This document shows, piece after piece, positions 41,729-49,839 of a DNA stretch of 64,000 bases (position 1 is its first letter; each line of letters starts with the position of its first letter). The position numbers and the translations under genes are program-made. A model generated the notes under the pieces. It ran no database searches. It was not told the DNA's origin and was given only the letters and a program-made list of their open reading frames with translations. The DNA is taken from contig QCBJ01000002.1 of assembly GCA_003281645.1 (NCBI GenBank), positions 124,001 to 188,000 of the forward strand, in the 5' to 3' direction. Source of the DNA: Prochlorococcus sp. AG-347-G20. GTDB lineage: Bacteria; Cyanobacteriota; Cyanobacteriia; PCC-6307; Cyanobiaceae.

Positions 41729-42028
41729 ATGGCTTCTTACAAAGTTACACTCATCAACGAAGGTGAAGGTCTTAATTCAACTATCGAAGTACCTGATGAC
41801 CAGTACATCCTTGATGCTGCTGAAGAACAAGGTATCGACCTTCCTTATTCCTGCAGAGCTGGAGCATGTTCAACATGCGCTGGAAAAGTTACTTCAGGTA
41901 GTGTTGATCAATCAGATCAAAGTTTCTTGGATGATGACCAACTAGAAGCTGGTTTTGTACTCACATGTGTTGCTTATCCAACATCTGACGTAACAATTAC
42001 AACTCATGCTGAGGAAGAATTGTATTAA
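41729..42028 (+). CDS. petF: plant-type [2Fe-2S] ferredoxin
   Basis: A 99-residue photosynthetic ferredoxin: the four cluster ligands are Cys42, Cys47 and Cys50 in [15 protein letters not shown], and Cys80 in [13 protein letters not shown]. It carries electrons from photosystem I to FNR, nitrite reductase, desaturases and other enzymes. Codon use is more biased and G+C slightly higher than in neighbours, as expected of a highly expressed gene. A strong terminator follows at 42074-42101. Start ATG 41729. Confidence 0.98.
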   Translation: MASYKVTLINEGEGLNSTIEVPDDQYILDAAEEQGIDLPYSCRAGACSTCAGKVTSGSVDQSDQSFLDDDQLEAGFVLTCVAYPTSDVTITTHAEEELY

Positions 42029-42073
42029 TTATAAAAAATTAACTTTTCTACGTTGATTATTTATTATTTCTCT

Positions 42074-42101
42074 GCCACCCTCTAAAAAGGTGGCTTTTTT
42101 T
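42074..42101 (+). terminator. Rho-independent terminator of petF
   Basis: GCCACC/GGTGGC with a 9-nt A-rich loop, followed by TTTTTTT, 46 nt after the ferredoxin stop on the same strand. Confidence 0.93.
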
Positions 42102-42105
42102 ATGG

Positions 42106-42474
42106 ATGAATAATTTTGAATTTTTCAAGACTGGTAGTGTTCAATCAAGTTATGGAGGTCAGTACAGTTATAAGATAATTGGACCATGTTGCAGACTTTA
42201 TGATAGGGAAGAGTTACCTTGGCCCTGCTCAAGGCTTGCTTGGAGAAGTAAGGAACCTAGTTGGAGAAGAATAGGTTCTAGGTTCGTTGCTGATATGGCT
42301 ACAAGAAAATGCCCATCTTACTCAGTACAGATTTTGGAGCCTGGATCAAAACCTGTTGAGACAGTTATAACTCTTTTTTCAAAGAAATTTTCTTCTGAAA
42401 TACAAGAATGGTGGTATAGCAAAAAACCAGGCTCAAAAGAGCCTGGTAATATCTTCCCATTTGAAATTGATTAG
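42106..42474 (+). CDS. 122-residue conserved cyanobacterial protein of unknown function
   Basis: A soluble Trp/Arg-rich protein (WPCSRLAWRSKEPSWRRIGS) with Cys in GPCCRLYDREELP and RKCPSYSVQIL; it ends NIFPFEID. The pattern looks like a conserved picocyanobacterial protein, but I do not know a function. Its 3' end (42421-42446) contains a hairpin that, on the opposite strand, acts as the terminator of the convergent pentapeptide gene. Start ATG 42106. Confidence 0.75.
   Translation: MNNFEFFKTGSVQSSYGGQYSYKIIGPCCRLYDREELPWPCSRLAWRSKEPSWRRIGSRFVADMATRKCPSYSVQILEPGSKPVETVITLFSKKFSSEIQEWWYSKKPGSKEPGNIFPFEID
42421..42446 (-). terminator. terminator embedded in the convergent gene
   Basis: On the minus strand CCAGGCTC-TTTT-GAGCCTGG is a perfect stem followed by TTTTTT, about 38 nt after the stop of the pentapeptide gene at 42484. 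It lies wholly within the coding sequence of the plus-strand gene 42106-42474, encoding part of KKPGSKEPGN. Confidence 0.85.
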
Positions 42475-42483
42475 CTTTAAATA

Positions 42484-43047
42484 TTATGCTTTTGGCTTTG
42501 GAGGCATGTAACCTTTTAAGCCAGTGCATTCAAGACTATCAATTGTATTAACTCCAGTTTGTGAGTTAGTTCCACTAGCTCTTTCACATAATGATTTTCT
42601 CTGAGAAAGATCAAGATTTGCATCAGTAAAGTCTGCCCCATCAATAATTGCTCCATCAAAAACACTTTTCATTAGCTCACCATTGGTAAGATTTGCATCA
42701 GTAAAGTCAGCATTATCAAAGCGTGTTGCATATGCAATGAGGTCTGTCATATTGGCTCCTTTAAAACTAGAGTTTTTTGCTGTAGTTACACTCATATATG
42801 CTCCTTGAAGATTAGCTTCTCCTAAATCTTGATTAGATAAATCATATTTAACATATTCAGTATTATGAAGGTCGGCACCGTGAAGATCATCTTTTAGAAC
42901 GTCAACTGAAGAAGGATCACTAGGATAGAGTGCATTCGCAGATATTGGATTAATAAGTAACCCAATAATTAATGGAAGAAAAATAAATAGTCTTTTACAA
43001 GACTTATGTAGTGATGAAAAAATAGAGACCATTTCGATCGACATCAA
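42484..43047 (-). CDS. exported pentapeptide-repeat protein
   Basis: An N-terminal signal peptide (LFIFLPLIIGLLINPISANA, cleavage likely after ANA) precedes a run of A-(D/N)-L-x-x pentapeptide repeats forming a short quadrilateral helix (DLHGADLHNTEYVKYDLSNQ, DLGEANLQGAYMSV, FDNADFTDANLTNGELMKSV). A C-terminal Cys-containing region ends PPKPKA. It is the thylakoid-lumen type of pentapeptide protein (TL17-like). Function is unknown; lumenal photosystem-associated roles are proposed for relatives. Start at the second or first of two Met codons at 43047/43044. Confidence 0.88.
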   Translation of the reverse strand: MMSIEMVSIFSSLHKSCKRLFIFLPLIIGLLINPISANALYPSDPSSVDVLKDDLHGADLHNTEYVKYDLSNQDLGEANLQGAYMSVTTAKNSSFKGANMTDLIAYATRFDNADFTDANLTNGELMKSVFDGAIIDGADFTDANLDLSQRKSLCERASGTNSQTGVNTIDSLECTGLKGYMPPKPKA

Positions 43048-43118
43048 ATAGAAAAACCTAAGACTATTATTTCATGGGTTGGTCATTTACAACGCTCCTG
43101 CTAACGAACTGTTGCAGT

Positions 43119-44057
43119 TTATTTTATTTCTGCAGTTAGAAAATCTTTGGCAAGGTGAGTATTTGGGAAAACTTTTTGCGCCTCTTTAAGCAAATCGCTT
43201 GGTGTAATTGAATTTTTATTAGTATATCTTGGACTTAAATGAGTAATAATTAATTTTTTTGTATTAGATAATAATGCTGTTTTGGCAGCCATGATTGTTG
43301 TGGAATGTAATTTTTCATAGGCCATATTCTCATCCTCCTGAGAAAATGTTGATTCATGTACGAGTAAATCGGCATTTTTCGATAGTGAAACAGCTGATTC
43401 GCTAAAGACTGTATCTGTGCAATAAACAAAACTTTCTCCCTTTCTAGGTGGTCCGCAAAATTCTTTCCCATCAAATGCCCTCCCATCAGCTAATACGACT
43501 TTTTTACCTTCTTGCAGTTCTGAATAAATTGGTCCAGGTGCTATTTTTAGAGACTCTGCTTTTTTGATATCAAATATACCTGGCTTATCTCTTTCACTAA
43601 CCCTATAACCATAAGCAGGTATTTTATGTTTAAGGCAGGCGCAATTTACTTTTATTTTTTTGTTTTCAAATAAATTTTTATTTTTTGATGCAAAATTTTC
43701 AACTTCCACAAAATTTAATGGGAATGACAATTTGCAAAAACTACTTTTAAGTGCTGAATTTATAAAACTTCTCAACTCTGAAGGACCGTAAATTTCAATA
43801 CCCTCACTATTGCCTGATAAACCTAAGGTAGCCAAAAGTCCAGGCAAACCATAAATATGATCACCATGCATATGTGTAATAAATATTTTCTTGATTTGTG
43901 AAGATTTAATATTGCTTTTCATTATTTGATGTTGCGTTCCCTCTCCACAATCAAAAAGCCAAACTTCTGATGATTGTGATAATTTAAGTGCTAGTGAAGA
44001 AACATTTCTTGTTAAGGATGGGACCCCTGAACTTGTTCCTAAGAAGGTGATATTCAC
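43119..44057 (-). CDS. rnz: ribonuclease Z
   Basis: RNase Z removes the 3' trailer of tRNA precursors. The metallo-beta-lactamase motif HMHGDHIYGLPGLLATLGL (His62, His64, Asp66, His67) is intact, the N-terminus MNITFLGTSSGVPSLTRNVS is typical, and the C-terminal histidine site TDTVFSESA ... HLSPRY is present. 312 residues, normal. It is needed here because several tRNA genes of this genus, including the one at 37500, lack an encoded CCA. Start ATG 44057. Confidence 0.95.
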   Translation of the reverse strand: MNITFLGTSSGVPSLTRNVSSLALKLSQSSEVWLFDCGEGTQHQIMKSNIKSSQIKKIFITHMHGDHIYGLPGLLATLGLSGNSEGIEIYGPSELRSFINSALKSSFCKLSFPLNFVEVENFASKNKNLFENKKIKVNCACLKHKIPAYGYRVSERDKPGIFDIKKAESLKIAPGPIYSELQEGKKVVLADGRAFDGKEFCGPPRKGESFVYCTDTVFSESAVSLSKNADLLVHESTFSQEDENMAYEKLHSTTIMAAKTALLSNTKKLIITHLSPRYTNKNSITPSDLLKEAQKVFPNTHLAKDFLTAEIK

Positions 44058-44122
44058 TTTTTTATGATATTTTTATTTTTATATCTGGATTAAATCTAGA
44101 CTTTTAGTCAAACTTAGGCAAA

Positions 44123-45322
44123 TTGAGCATTTGTTTTTTAAACAAAGTGATACTTAAATTTAAGAATAATTATAGTAAATGTTGCCTGATTACCATTTTA
44201 TTTATTTGTGTTTTTCAGAATCAAACTGTTTTTGCATCTAGAGAGCCAAGAATTAGAGTTTTGATATCAAAAAATAATAATTTAAGGATTAGATCAGATA
44301 GATCAATTCCTTTAATCATAGAGGGGGGATTTTTTTCAAGTAAAAAAATAAAAGGCTTAACTTTGAAAAATGAGAAAAATAGAAAAATTTTATATTTTGA
44401 TAAAAATAAACAAAAAAAATATGACTTAAAAAATAATCAACAATTTCAAATTAGATCTTTTGATGGAAGAGGTATATGGGTAGGTCAGAAAAGATTTTCT
44501 GGAAAGCTTAATCTCTTCGTACTTGATTCTGAAATATTGGTAGTGAATGTTTTAGGAATAGAAAAATACTTAAGTAGTGTAGTGGGATCAGAGATGCCAG
44601 CAAAATGGCCTATTGAAGCATTAAAAGCACAAGCAATTGCCTCAAGAACTTATGCTTTAAAGCAAAAGGGAAATAATTTATTTGATATAGATTCAACCCA
44701 GAAAAACCAAGTCTATAATGGGCTAGAGTCCAGAACTTATAAAACTATTAGAGCTGTTAAAAGTACCAGATCTTTAGTTTTGACGTATAAAAATAAATTG
44801 ATTAACGCTTTATTTCATAGTAGCTCAGGTGGAATGACAGAAAATAGTCAAGATGTATGGAAGAATAAATATCCATATTTATCAAGTGTGAAAGATTTTG
44901 ATAAAAATAATCCAAAATTTAGATGGCAAAAAAAAATTTCGAGTAATGAATTAATAGATTTATTCCCCAAGATTGGAGGTTTAAAAAATATAGAGATTCT
45001 AGATATTACTAGTACCGGGAGGGTGAAAAATGTAAAACTTATTGGGGTTTATGGTTCTGATCAAATATCTGGGGTAGTTTTAAGAAAAAGATTAGGCCTC
45101 AAAAGTAATTTTGTGAGATTTAAATTTTTTGAGGAAGAATTAAAAAATAAATTACCTTCAAAAAAAGGTTTGATAGTTTTTGGTCAGGGATCAGGTCATG
45201 GAGTAGGAATGAGTCAATGGGGTGCTAAATATCTAGCATCTAGAGGCCAAAAAGCTGAAAGAATATTAAAGCATTTTTATAGGGGTGTTCAGATAAAACC
45301 TTTTAGAAAAGACTACCTATAG
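44123..45322 (+). CDS. SpoIID/LytB-domain protein
   Basis: A signal peptide (CCLITILFICVFQNQTVFAS) is followed by the SpoIID domain: VLGIEKYLSSVVGSEMPAKW, PIEALKAQAIASRTYALKQK, ALFHSSSGGMTEN and FGQGSGHGVGMSQWGAKYLA. Proteins of this family degrade denuded glycan strands of peptidoglycan or modulate amidases in cell division. 399 residues, typical of cyanobacteria. The start is taken at TTG 44123. Probably exported to the periplasm. Confidence 0.92.
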   Translation: MSICFLNKVILKFKNNYSKCCLITILFICVFQNQTVFASREPRIRVLISKNNNLRIRSDRSIPLIIEGGFFSSKKIKGLTLKNEKNRKILYFDKNKQKKYDLKNNQQFQIRSFDGRGIWVGQKRFSGKLNLFVLDSEILVVNVLGIEKYLSSVVGSEMPAKWPIEALKAQAIASRTYALKQKGNNLFDIDSTQKNQVYNGLESRTYKTIRAVKSTRSLVLTYKNKLINALFHSSSGGMTENSQDVWKNKYPYLSSVKDFDKNNPKFRWQKKISSNELIDLFPKIGGLKNIEILDITSTGRVKNVKLIGVYGSDQISGVVLRKRLGLKSNFVRFKFFEEELKNKLPSKKGLIVFGQGSGHGVGMSQWGAKYLASRGQKAERILKHFYRGVQIKPFRKDYL

Positions 45323-45325
45323 AAG

Positions 45326-46249
45326 TTATTTAGCATTTAGGACTAATTTTGGATTTATATTAGATAGATCTTTATTTAAGAAGCCAATCCCGAGTAGTGT
45401 TTGTTTTTTATCTACTACTTTTATGGGTTTTTTACAATCAAAAGACTTGCTTTTCATGAAGGAATTAATATCAAAACTAATTGCTCTTCCTGTTTGCCAA
45501 AAATTGATTTGTTCTTCATTACTTAAGGTAAATGTTGAAATATGATTAAGGGCAGAAATTGTTGGAACAATAAAATTCTTTGAGCTTTTTTTTCCTTTTT
45601 CTTTTTCGATATCAGATATTTTTATCGAGTTTTGTTCATCAAAGCCACAAGCTGAAATTCTTTTAAGTTGTAGAAGGCAACCTTCAGAATTAAGAATTTC
45701 TCCTAAATCTCTTGCAATTGCTCTTATATATGTGCCAGCTGAACATTTGATTTTTATTTCTACAATTCCGTTTATTTGGTCCCATTTCATTAAAGTAAGT
45801 TCTTCTATTTTTACTTTTCTTGCCTGTAATTCAAAATTTTCATTCCTTAAAAATTTTTTATAAGCTCTCTCTCCATCAACGTGCACACTAGATACTTTCG
45901 GCGGAATTTGTTTAATAATTCCTCTAAATCTATTTAAGTAGAGATCTAATTTTTCATCACTGATTTTAGGCCAACTTTTTTGATTAATTATTTCCCCGTG
46001 AATATCATCAGTGTTAGTTCTTATCCCTAATTTAATTTGCCCTATGTAAGTTTTACCCTGAGGAAGATATTGAATAAATCTTGTTGCACTGCCTATCGCG
46101 ATTGGTAATGTTCCTATAACATCTGGGTCAAGAGTTCCTGTATGTCCGACTTTTTTTGTATTAAGTAATTTCCTTATTTGTTTAACACAATCATGGGAGG
46201 TAAATCCTTTATCTTTATTAATTACTAAGAATCCATCTTTAGTTTCCAT
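45326..46249 (-). CDS. truB: tRNA pseudouridine-55 synthase
   Basis: TruB converts U55 of tRNA to pseudouridine. The catalytic Asp41 is in the motif [60 protein letters not shown] and [20 protein letters not shown] are the other family blocks. 307 residues. It converges with the SpoIID gene (4-nt gap). Start ATG 46249. Confidence 0.95.
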   Translation of the reverse strand: METKDGFLVINKDKGFTSHDCVKQIRKLLNTKKVGHTGTLDPDVIGTLPIAIGSATRFIQYLPQGKTYIGQIKLGIRTNTDDIHGEIINQKSWPKISDEKLDLYLNRFRGIIKQIPPKVSSVHVDGERAYKKFLRNENFELQARKVKIEELTLMKWDQINGIVEIKIKCSAGTYIRAIARDLGEILNSEGCLLQLKRISACGFDEQNSIKISDIEKEKGKKSSKNFIVPTISALNHISTFTLSNEEQINFWQTGRAISFDINSFMKSKSFDCKKPIKVVDKKQTLLGIGFLNKDLSNINPKLVLNAK

Positions 46250-46325
46250 TTTTAATATTAAGAATACTTTGAGAAAGATTTATAACCATCCTATGATTTT
46301 GGTATCGGAAATTTAGAGTAAGAAA

Positions 46326-47066
46326 TTGAAAAACAATAATTTTATTGTAAAAGAGTTTTTAGACAATGCTTTTAATTTGAAATCACATTTAATGGAATAC
46401 TTATCTATTAAAGAATGTGATTTAGATGGATTCCTTGCAAATGCAAAGATGAATTTGGCAAATTCACATCCTGGAGATGCTTTGAATGATGTTTCAGATT
46501 TTTATACTGAGATTGTAGGAGATAGGCATGTAGCTGATTTAGCTGCTTGGCACATCGCAAGTAGGGAATACATTGCTGATACTTTAAAACTTCAGCAGAG
46601 ATTTTCAAGAGATTTAGTTTTGGATTTTGGAGGAGGTATTGGTACGCATGCCTTAGCTAACGCTATGTCTTCAAAAGTTGAACATGTTTTTTTTGTAGAT
46701 ATTAATCAAACAAATAGAAATTTTGTTGAATACAGGGCTAAGAAATTAGGAGTCGAAAAAAAACTTACTTTCTGTAAGACAATTGAAGAAACACAAATAT
46801 TGAAATTTGATACGATAATTTGTCTAGATGTTTTGGAACATCTTTCAGATCCAACTTCTCAAATTAATAATTTCCTTGAGATTATGGATAGTAATTCTAT
46901 TGCTCTATTTAATTGGTATTTTTACAAGGGGGATAAGAATGAGTATCCGTTTCATATCGACGATATTCAAATTGTTGAAAAGTTTTTTGAGACACTTCAA
47001 TCAAGTTTTTTAGAAGTATTTCATCCAATTCTTATAACTACAAGAGCTTATAAGAAAATTAGATAA
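46326..47066 (+). CDS. class I SAM-dependent methyltransferase
   Basis: A TTG-initiated 246-residue protein with motif [21 protein letters not shown] near residue 97, [20 protein letters not shown], and [20 protein letters not shown] near 165, which is the common pattern of class I methyltransferases. The substrate is unknown. Its 3' end overlaps the stop of rpmA by 8 nt (convergent). Confidence 0.86.
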   Translation: MKNNNFIVKEFLDNAFNLKSHLMEYLSIKECDLDGFLANAKMNLANSHPGDALNDVSDFYTEIVGDRHVADLAAWHIASREYIADTLKLQQRFSRDLVLDFGGGIGTHALANAMSSKVEHVFFVDINQTNRNFVEYRAKKLGVEKKLTFCKTIEETQILKFDTIICLDVLEHLSDPTSQINNFLEIMDSNSIALFNWYFYKGDKNEYPFHIDDIQIVEKFFETLQSSFLEVFHPILITTRAYKKIR

Positions 47067-47319
47067 CTATATTAACTCTTTTTCTATTTCTTAAATTTCT
47101 TTTAATGCTTTCGAAACTTACTGTCCCTTCTTTAAGTGCAAAAAGGGTGTCATCTTTACCTTTTCCGACATTGATCCCCGGTAAAAAAGATGTACCTCTT
47201 TGGCGAATTAAAATTGATCCTGCAGTTACTTTTTCTCCTCCATAAGCTTTAACACCCAATCTTTTGGAATTTGAATCTCTTCCGTTTCTAGTAGAACCTG
47301 TTCCTTTTTTATGTGCCAT
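47059..47319 (-). CDS. rpmA: 50S ribosomal protein L27
   Basis: L27 lies near the peptidyl-transferase center. The N-terminus [20 protein letters not shown] and the core [40 protein letters not shown] are diagnostic. 86 residues. It follows rplU by 9 nt in the standard L21-L27 order. Start ATG 47319. Confidence 0.98.
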   Translation of the reverse strand: MAHKKGTGSTRNGRDSNSKRLGVKAYGGEKVTAGSILIRQRGTSFLPGINVGKGKDDTLFALKEGTVSFESIKRNLRNRKRVNIVI

Positions 47320-47328
47320 TAGTAGTGT

Positions 47329-47772
47329 TTAATTTGTAGATTTTTCGGATTTTGGTTTAGTTTCCTTCTTAACAGTTTCTTCCTTTTTAGAAGAAGACTT
47401 AGAAGCACTCTTACCTATTTTAATAGATTTTACCATAACTCTTGTAAGTTCTTGTCTGTGACCCATCTTTCTTCTTGTCTTTTTCTTTGGACGCATCTTG
47501 TATACAAGAATCTTCTTATCTCTTTTATGAGAAACTACTTCTAATTCAATTTTTGCATCCTTAACGTAAGGTTTTCCAACAGTGATAGAGTCCTTGTCTT
47601 TTAGAAGTAAAACTTTTTCTAGTATTATCTTGTCTTTCTCTTTTGCATTTAACCTATCTATATCATAGTATTTATCAACTTCAAACCAAAATTGTTGACC
47701 TGAAGTTTCTGCTATTGCATACAATTCATTACTTTCAAGAGAATTGTTTGAGGAGTTTTTAGAATTTGCCAT
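47329..47772 (-). CDS. rplU: 50S ribosomal protein L21
   Basis: The central region YAIAETSGQQFWFEVDKYYD, GKPYVKDAKIELEVVSHKRD, KKILVYKMRPKKKTRRKMGH and RQELTRVMVKSI identify L21. It is longer (147 residues) than the usual ~103 because of an N-terminal Asn/Ser-rich extension and a Lys-rich C-terminal tail, as seen in marine picocyanobacteria. It is divergent from kaiB; 143 nt separate the two starts. Start ATG 47772. Confidence 0.96.
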   Translation of the reverse strand: MANSKNSSNNSLESNELYAIAETSGQQFWFEVDKYYDIDRLNAKEKDKIILEKVLLLKDKDSITVGKPYVKDAKIELEVVSHKRDKKILVYKMRPKKKTRRKMGHRQELTRVMVKSIKIGKSASKSSSKKEETVKKETKPKSEKSTN

Positions 47773-47915
47773 ATCTTAAAGACGCTATTAGGCTCAAATT
47801 TATAATTTGATTAAGCCCAATAAGCAATCATAATTGTTTGTTTATTTTCTTATTTTGTAGTGTAATAAGTCAAGGGTTATTTTAAATCTTTTATATCTAT
47901 TCAGGAACTATAACG

Positions 47916-48233
47916 ATGGCAGCAAGGAAAACATATATTTTAAAACTCTATGTTGCTGGAAATACTCCTAATTCGATGAGAGCTCTAAATACCTTAAGAG
48001 AAATTTTAGATAATGAATTCAAGGGAGTTTATGCTTTGAAGGTTATCGATGTACTTAAGCAACCACAACTTGCAGAAGAAGATAAAATTTTAGCCACTCC
48101 TACGTTAGCTAAAATTTTACCGCCACCAGTTAGAAAAATAATAGGTGATCTTTCAGATAGAGAAAAAGTGTTAATTGGTTTAGATCTTCTTTTTGATGAA
48201 TTAACTGAAACTGAATATAGTGGAGATAAATAA
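47916..48233 (+). CDS. kaiB: circadian clock protein KaiB
   Basis: KaiB is the fold-switching clock component: [20 protein letters not shown] at the N-terminus, [20 protein letters not shown] and [20 protein letters not shown] match the family closely. 105 residues, near the standard length. It lies just upstream of kaiC; no kaiA precedes it, only 143 nt before rplU. In Prochlorococcus the clock works as a damped hourglass in the absence of KaiA. Confidence 0.98.
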   Translation: MAARKTYILKLYVAGNTPNSMRALNTLREILDNEFKGVYALKVIDVLKQPQLAEEDKILATPTLAKILPPPVRKIIGDLSDREKVLIGLDLLFDELTETEYSGDK

Positions 48234-48303
48234 TATATATAAAACTTTTAAAATTAAAAAAAATTCAAAATTTATTTTATTTTTGTTTAATTAGCACAAA
48301 ACT

Positions 48304-49839
48304 ATGAATGATAAGAAATTTGGCAAAGCAAATAAAATGCAAGTACAAAAATTACCAACTGGAATAGAAGGTTTTGATGATGTTTGTAGGGGTGGGTTGC
48401 CTGTATCTCGAAGTACACTTGTTAGTGGTACGTCAGGAACTGGTAAAACTGTTTTTTCACTGCAATATCTACATCATGGAATTTGTAATTTTGATGAGCC
48501 AGGAATCTTTGTAACATTTGAGGAATCACCATTAGATATTATTAGAAATGCAGCGAGTTTTGGGTGGGATTTACAGGAATTAATCGATCAAAATAAACTT
48601 TTCATTTTGGATGCTTCTCCTGACCCTGACGGTCAGGATGTTGCTGGAAACTTTGATTTGTCTGGTCTCATTGAGAGAATTAGTTATGCAATTAGAAAAT
48701 ATAAAGCTAAAAGAGTTGCAATAGATTCAATAACTGCGGTCTTTCAACAGTATGATGCTATTTATGTTGTGAGACGAGAAATATTTAGACTCATTGCAAG
48801 ATTAAAAGAAATAGGTGTGACGACAGTTATGACTACAGAAAGGATTGATGATTATGGACCAATTGCTAGATATGGAGTAGAAGAATTTGTATCTGATAAT
48901 GTTGTCTTACTAAGAAATGTTCTTGAGTCAGAGAAGAGAAGAAGAACTTTAGAAGTTTTGAAGTTAAGAGGTACTGTACATATGAAAGGAGAGTATCCAT
49001 TCACTATGGGGAATGATGGAATAAGTGTGTTTGCCCTAGGAGCAATGAGATTAACGCAAAGATCCTCAAACATTAGAATTAGCTCTGGAGTCAAGGATCT
49101 TGATGATATGTGTGGTGGAGGTTATTTTCAAGATTCCATCATTCTCGCAACTGGAGCTACTGGTACAGGTAAAACCATGCTTGTATCAAAATTTGTTGAA
49201 GATGCTTATAACAATAATGAAAGAGCAATACTTTTTGCATATGAAGAATCCAGGGCTCAATTGCTTAGGAATGCTACTAGCTGGGGAATAGATTTTGAAA
49301 AAATGGAAAGTGATGGGTTGTTGAAAATTATTTGTGCGTATCCTGAATCAACTGGTTTAGAAGATCACTTACAAATCATAAAAACGCAAATTAATCAATT
49401 TAAGCCAAAAAGAATGGCAATTGATTCTCTCTCTGCCTTAGCCAGAGGTGTAAGTTTGAATGCATTTAGACAGTTTGTAATTGCTGTCACTGGTTATACA
49501 AAACAAGAGGAGATAGCAGGCTTTTTTACTAATACTGCAGAAGAATTTATGGGGAGTCATTCTATAACTGATTCTCATATCTCAACAATTACAGATACTA
49601 TTTTATTGCTTCAATATGTAGAAATAAAAGGTGAGATGGCAAGAGCTTTAAATGTATTTAAAATGCGGGGATCATGGCATGATAAACGAATAAGAGAATT
49701 TATCATTACAAATAGTGGCCCAGAAATAAAAGATTCTTTTTCTAATTTTGAACAAATATTTAGTGGTGCACCTCATAGAGTTGTACCTGATCAAAATGTT
49801 CAAAATGTTTTTAAAGGTTTAGATAACAATAATAATTAG
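48304..49839 (+). CDS. kaiC: circadian clock protein KaiC
   Basis: The double-RecA KaiC has Walker A motifs GTSGTGKT (residues 42-49) and GATGTGKT (near 280), and the phosphorylation loop SITDSHISTITD with S427 and T428 (equivalent to S431/T432 of Synechococcus elongatus) and T422. The C-terminal tail is present. 511 residues. It forms the KaiB-binding hexamer. Its stop overlaps the end of the convergent nblS gene by 4 nt (49836-49839). Start ATG 48304. Confidence 0.99.
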   Translation: MNDKKFGKANKMQVQKLPTGIEGFDDVCRGGLPVSRSTLVSGTSGTGKTVFSLQYLHHGICNFDEPGIFVTFEESPLDIIRNAASFGWDLQELIDQNKLFILDASPDPDGQDVAGNFDLSGLIERISYAIRKYKAKRVAIDSITAVFQQYDAIYVVRREIFRLIARLKEIGVTTVMTTERIDDYGPIARYGVEEFVSDNVVLLRNVLESEKRRRTLEVLKLRGTVHMKGEYPFTMGNDGISVFALGAMRLTQRSSNIRISSGVKDLDDMCGGGYFQDSIILATGATGTGKTMLVSKFVEDAYNNNERAILFAYEESRAQLLRNATSWGIDFEKMESDGLLKIICAYPESTGLEDHLQIIKTQINQFKPKRMAIDSLSALARGVSLNAFRQFVIAVTGYTKQEEIAGFFTNTAEEFMGSHSITDSHISTITDTILLLQYVEIKGEMARALNVFKMRGSWHDKRIREFIITNSGPEIKDSFSNFEQIFSGAPHRVVPDQNVQNVFKGLDNNNN

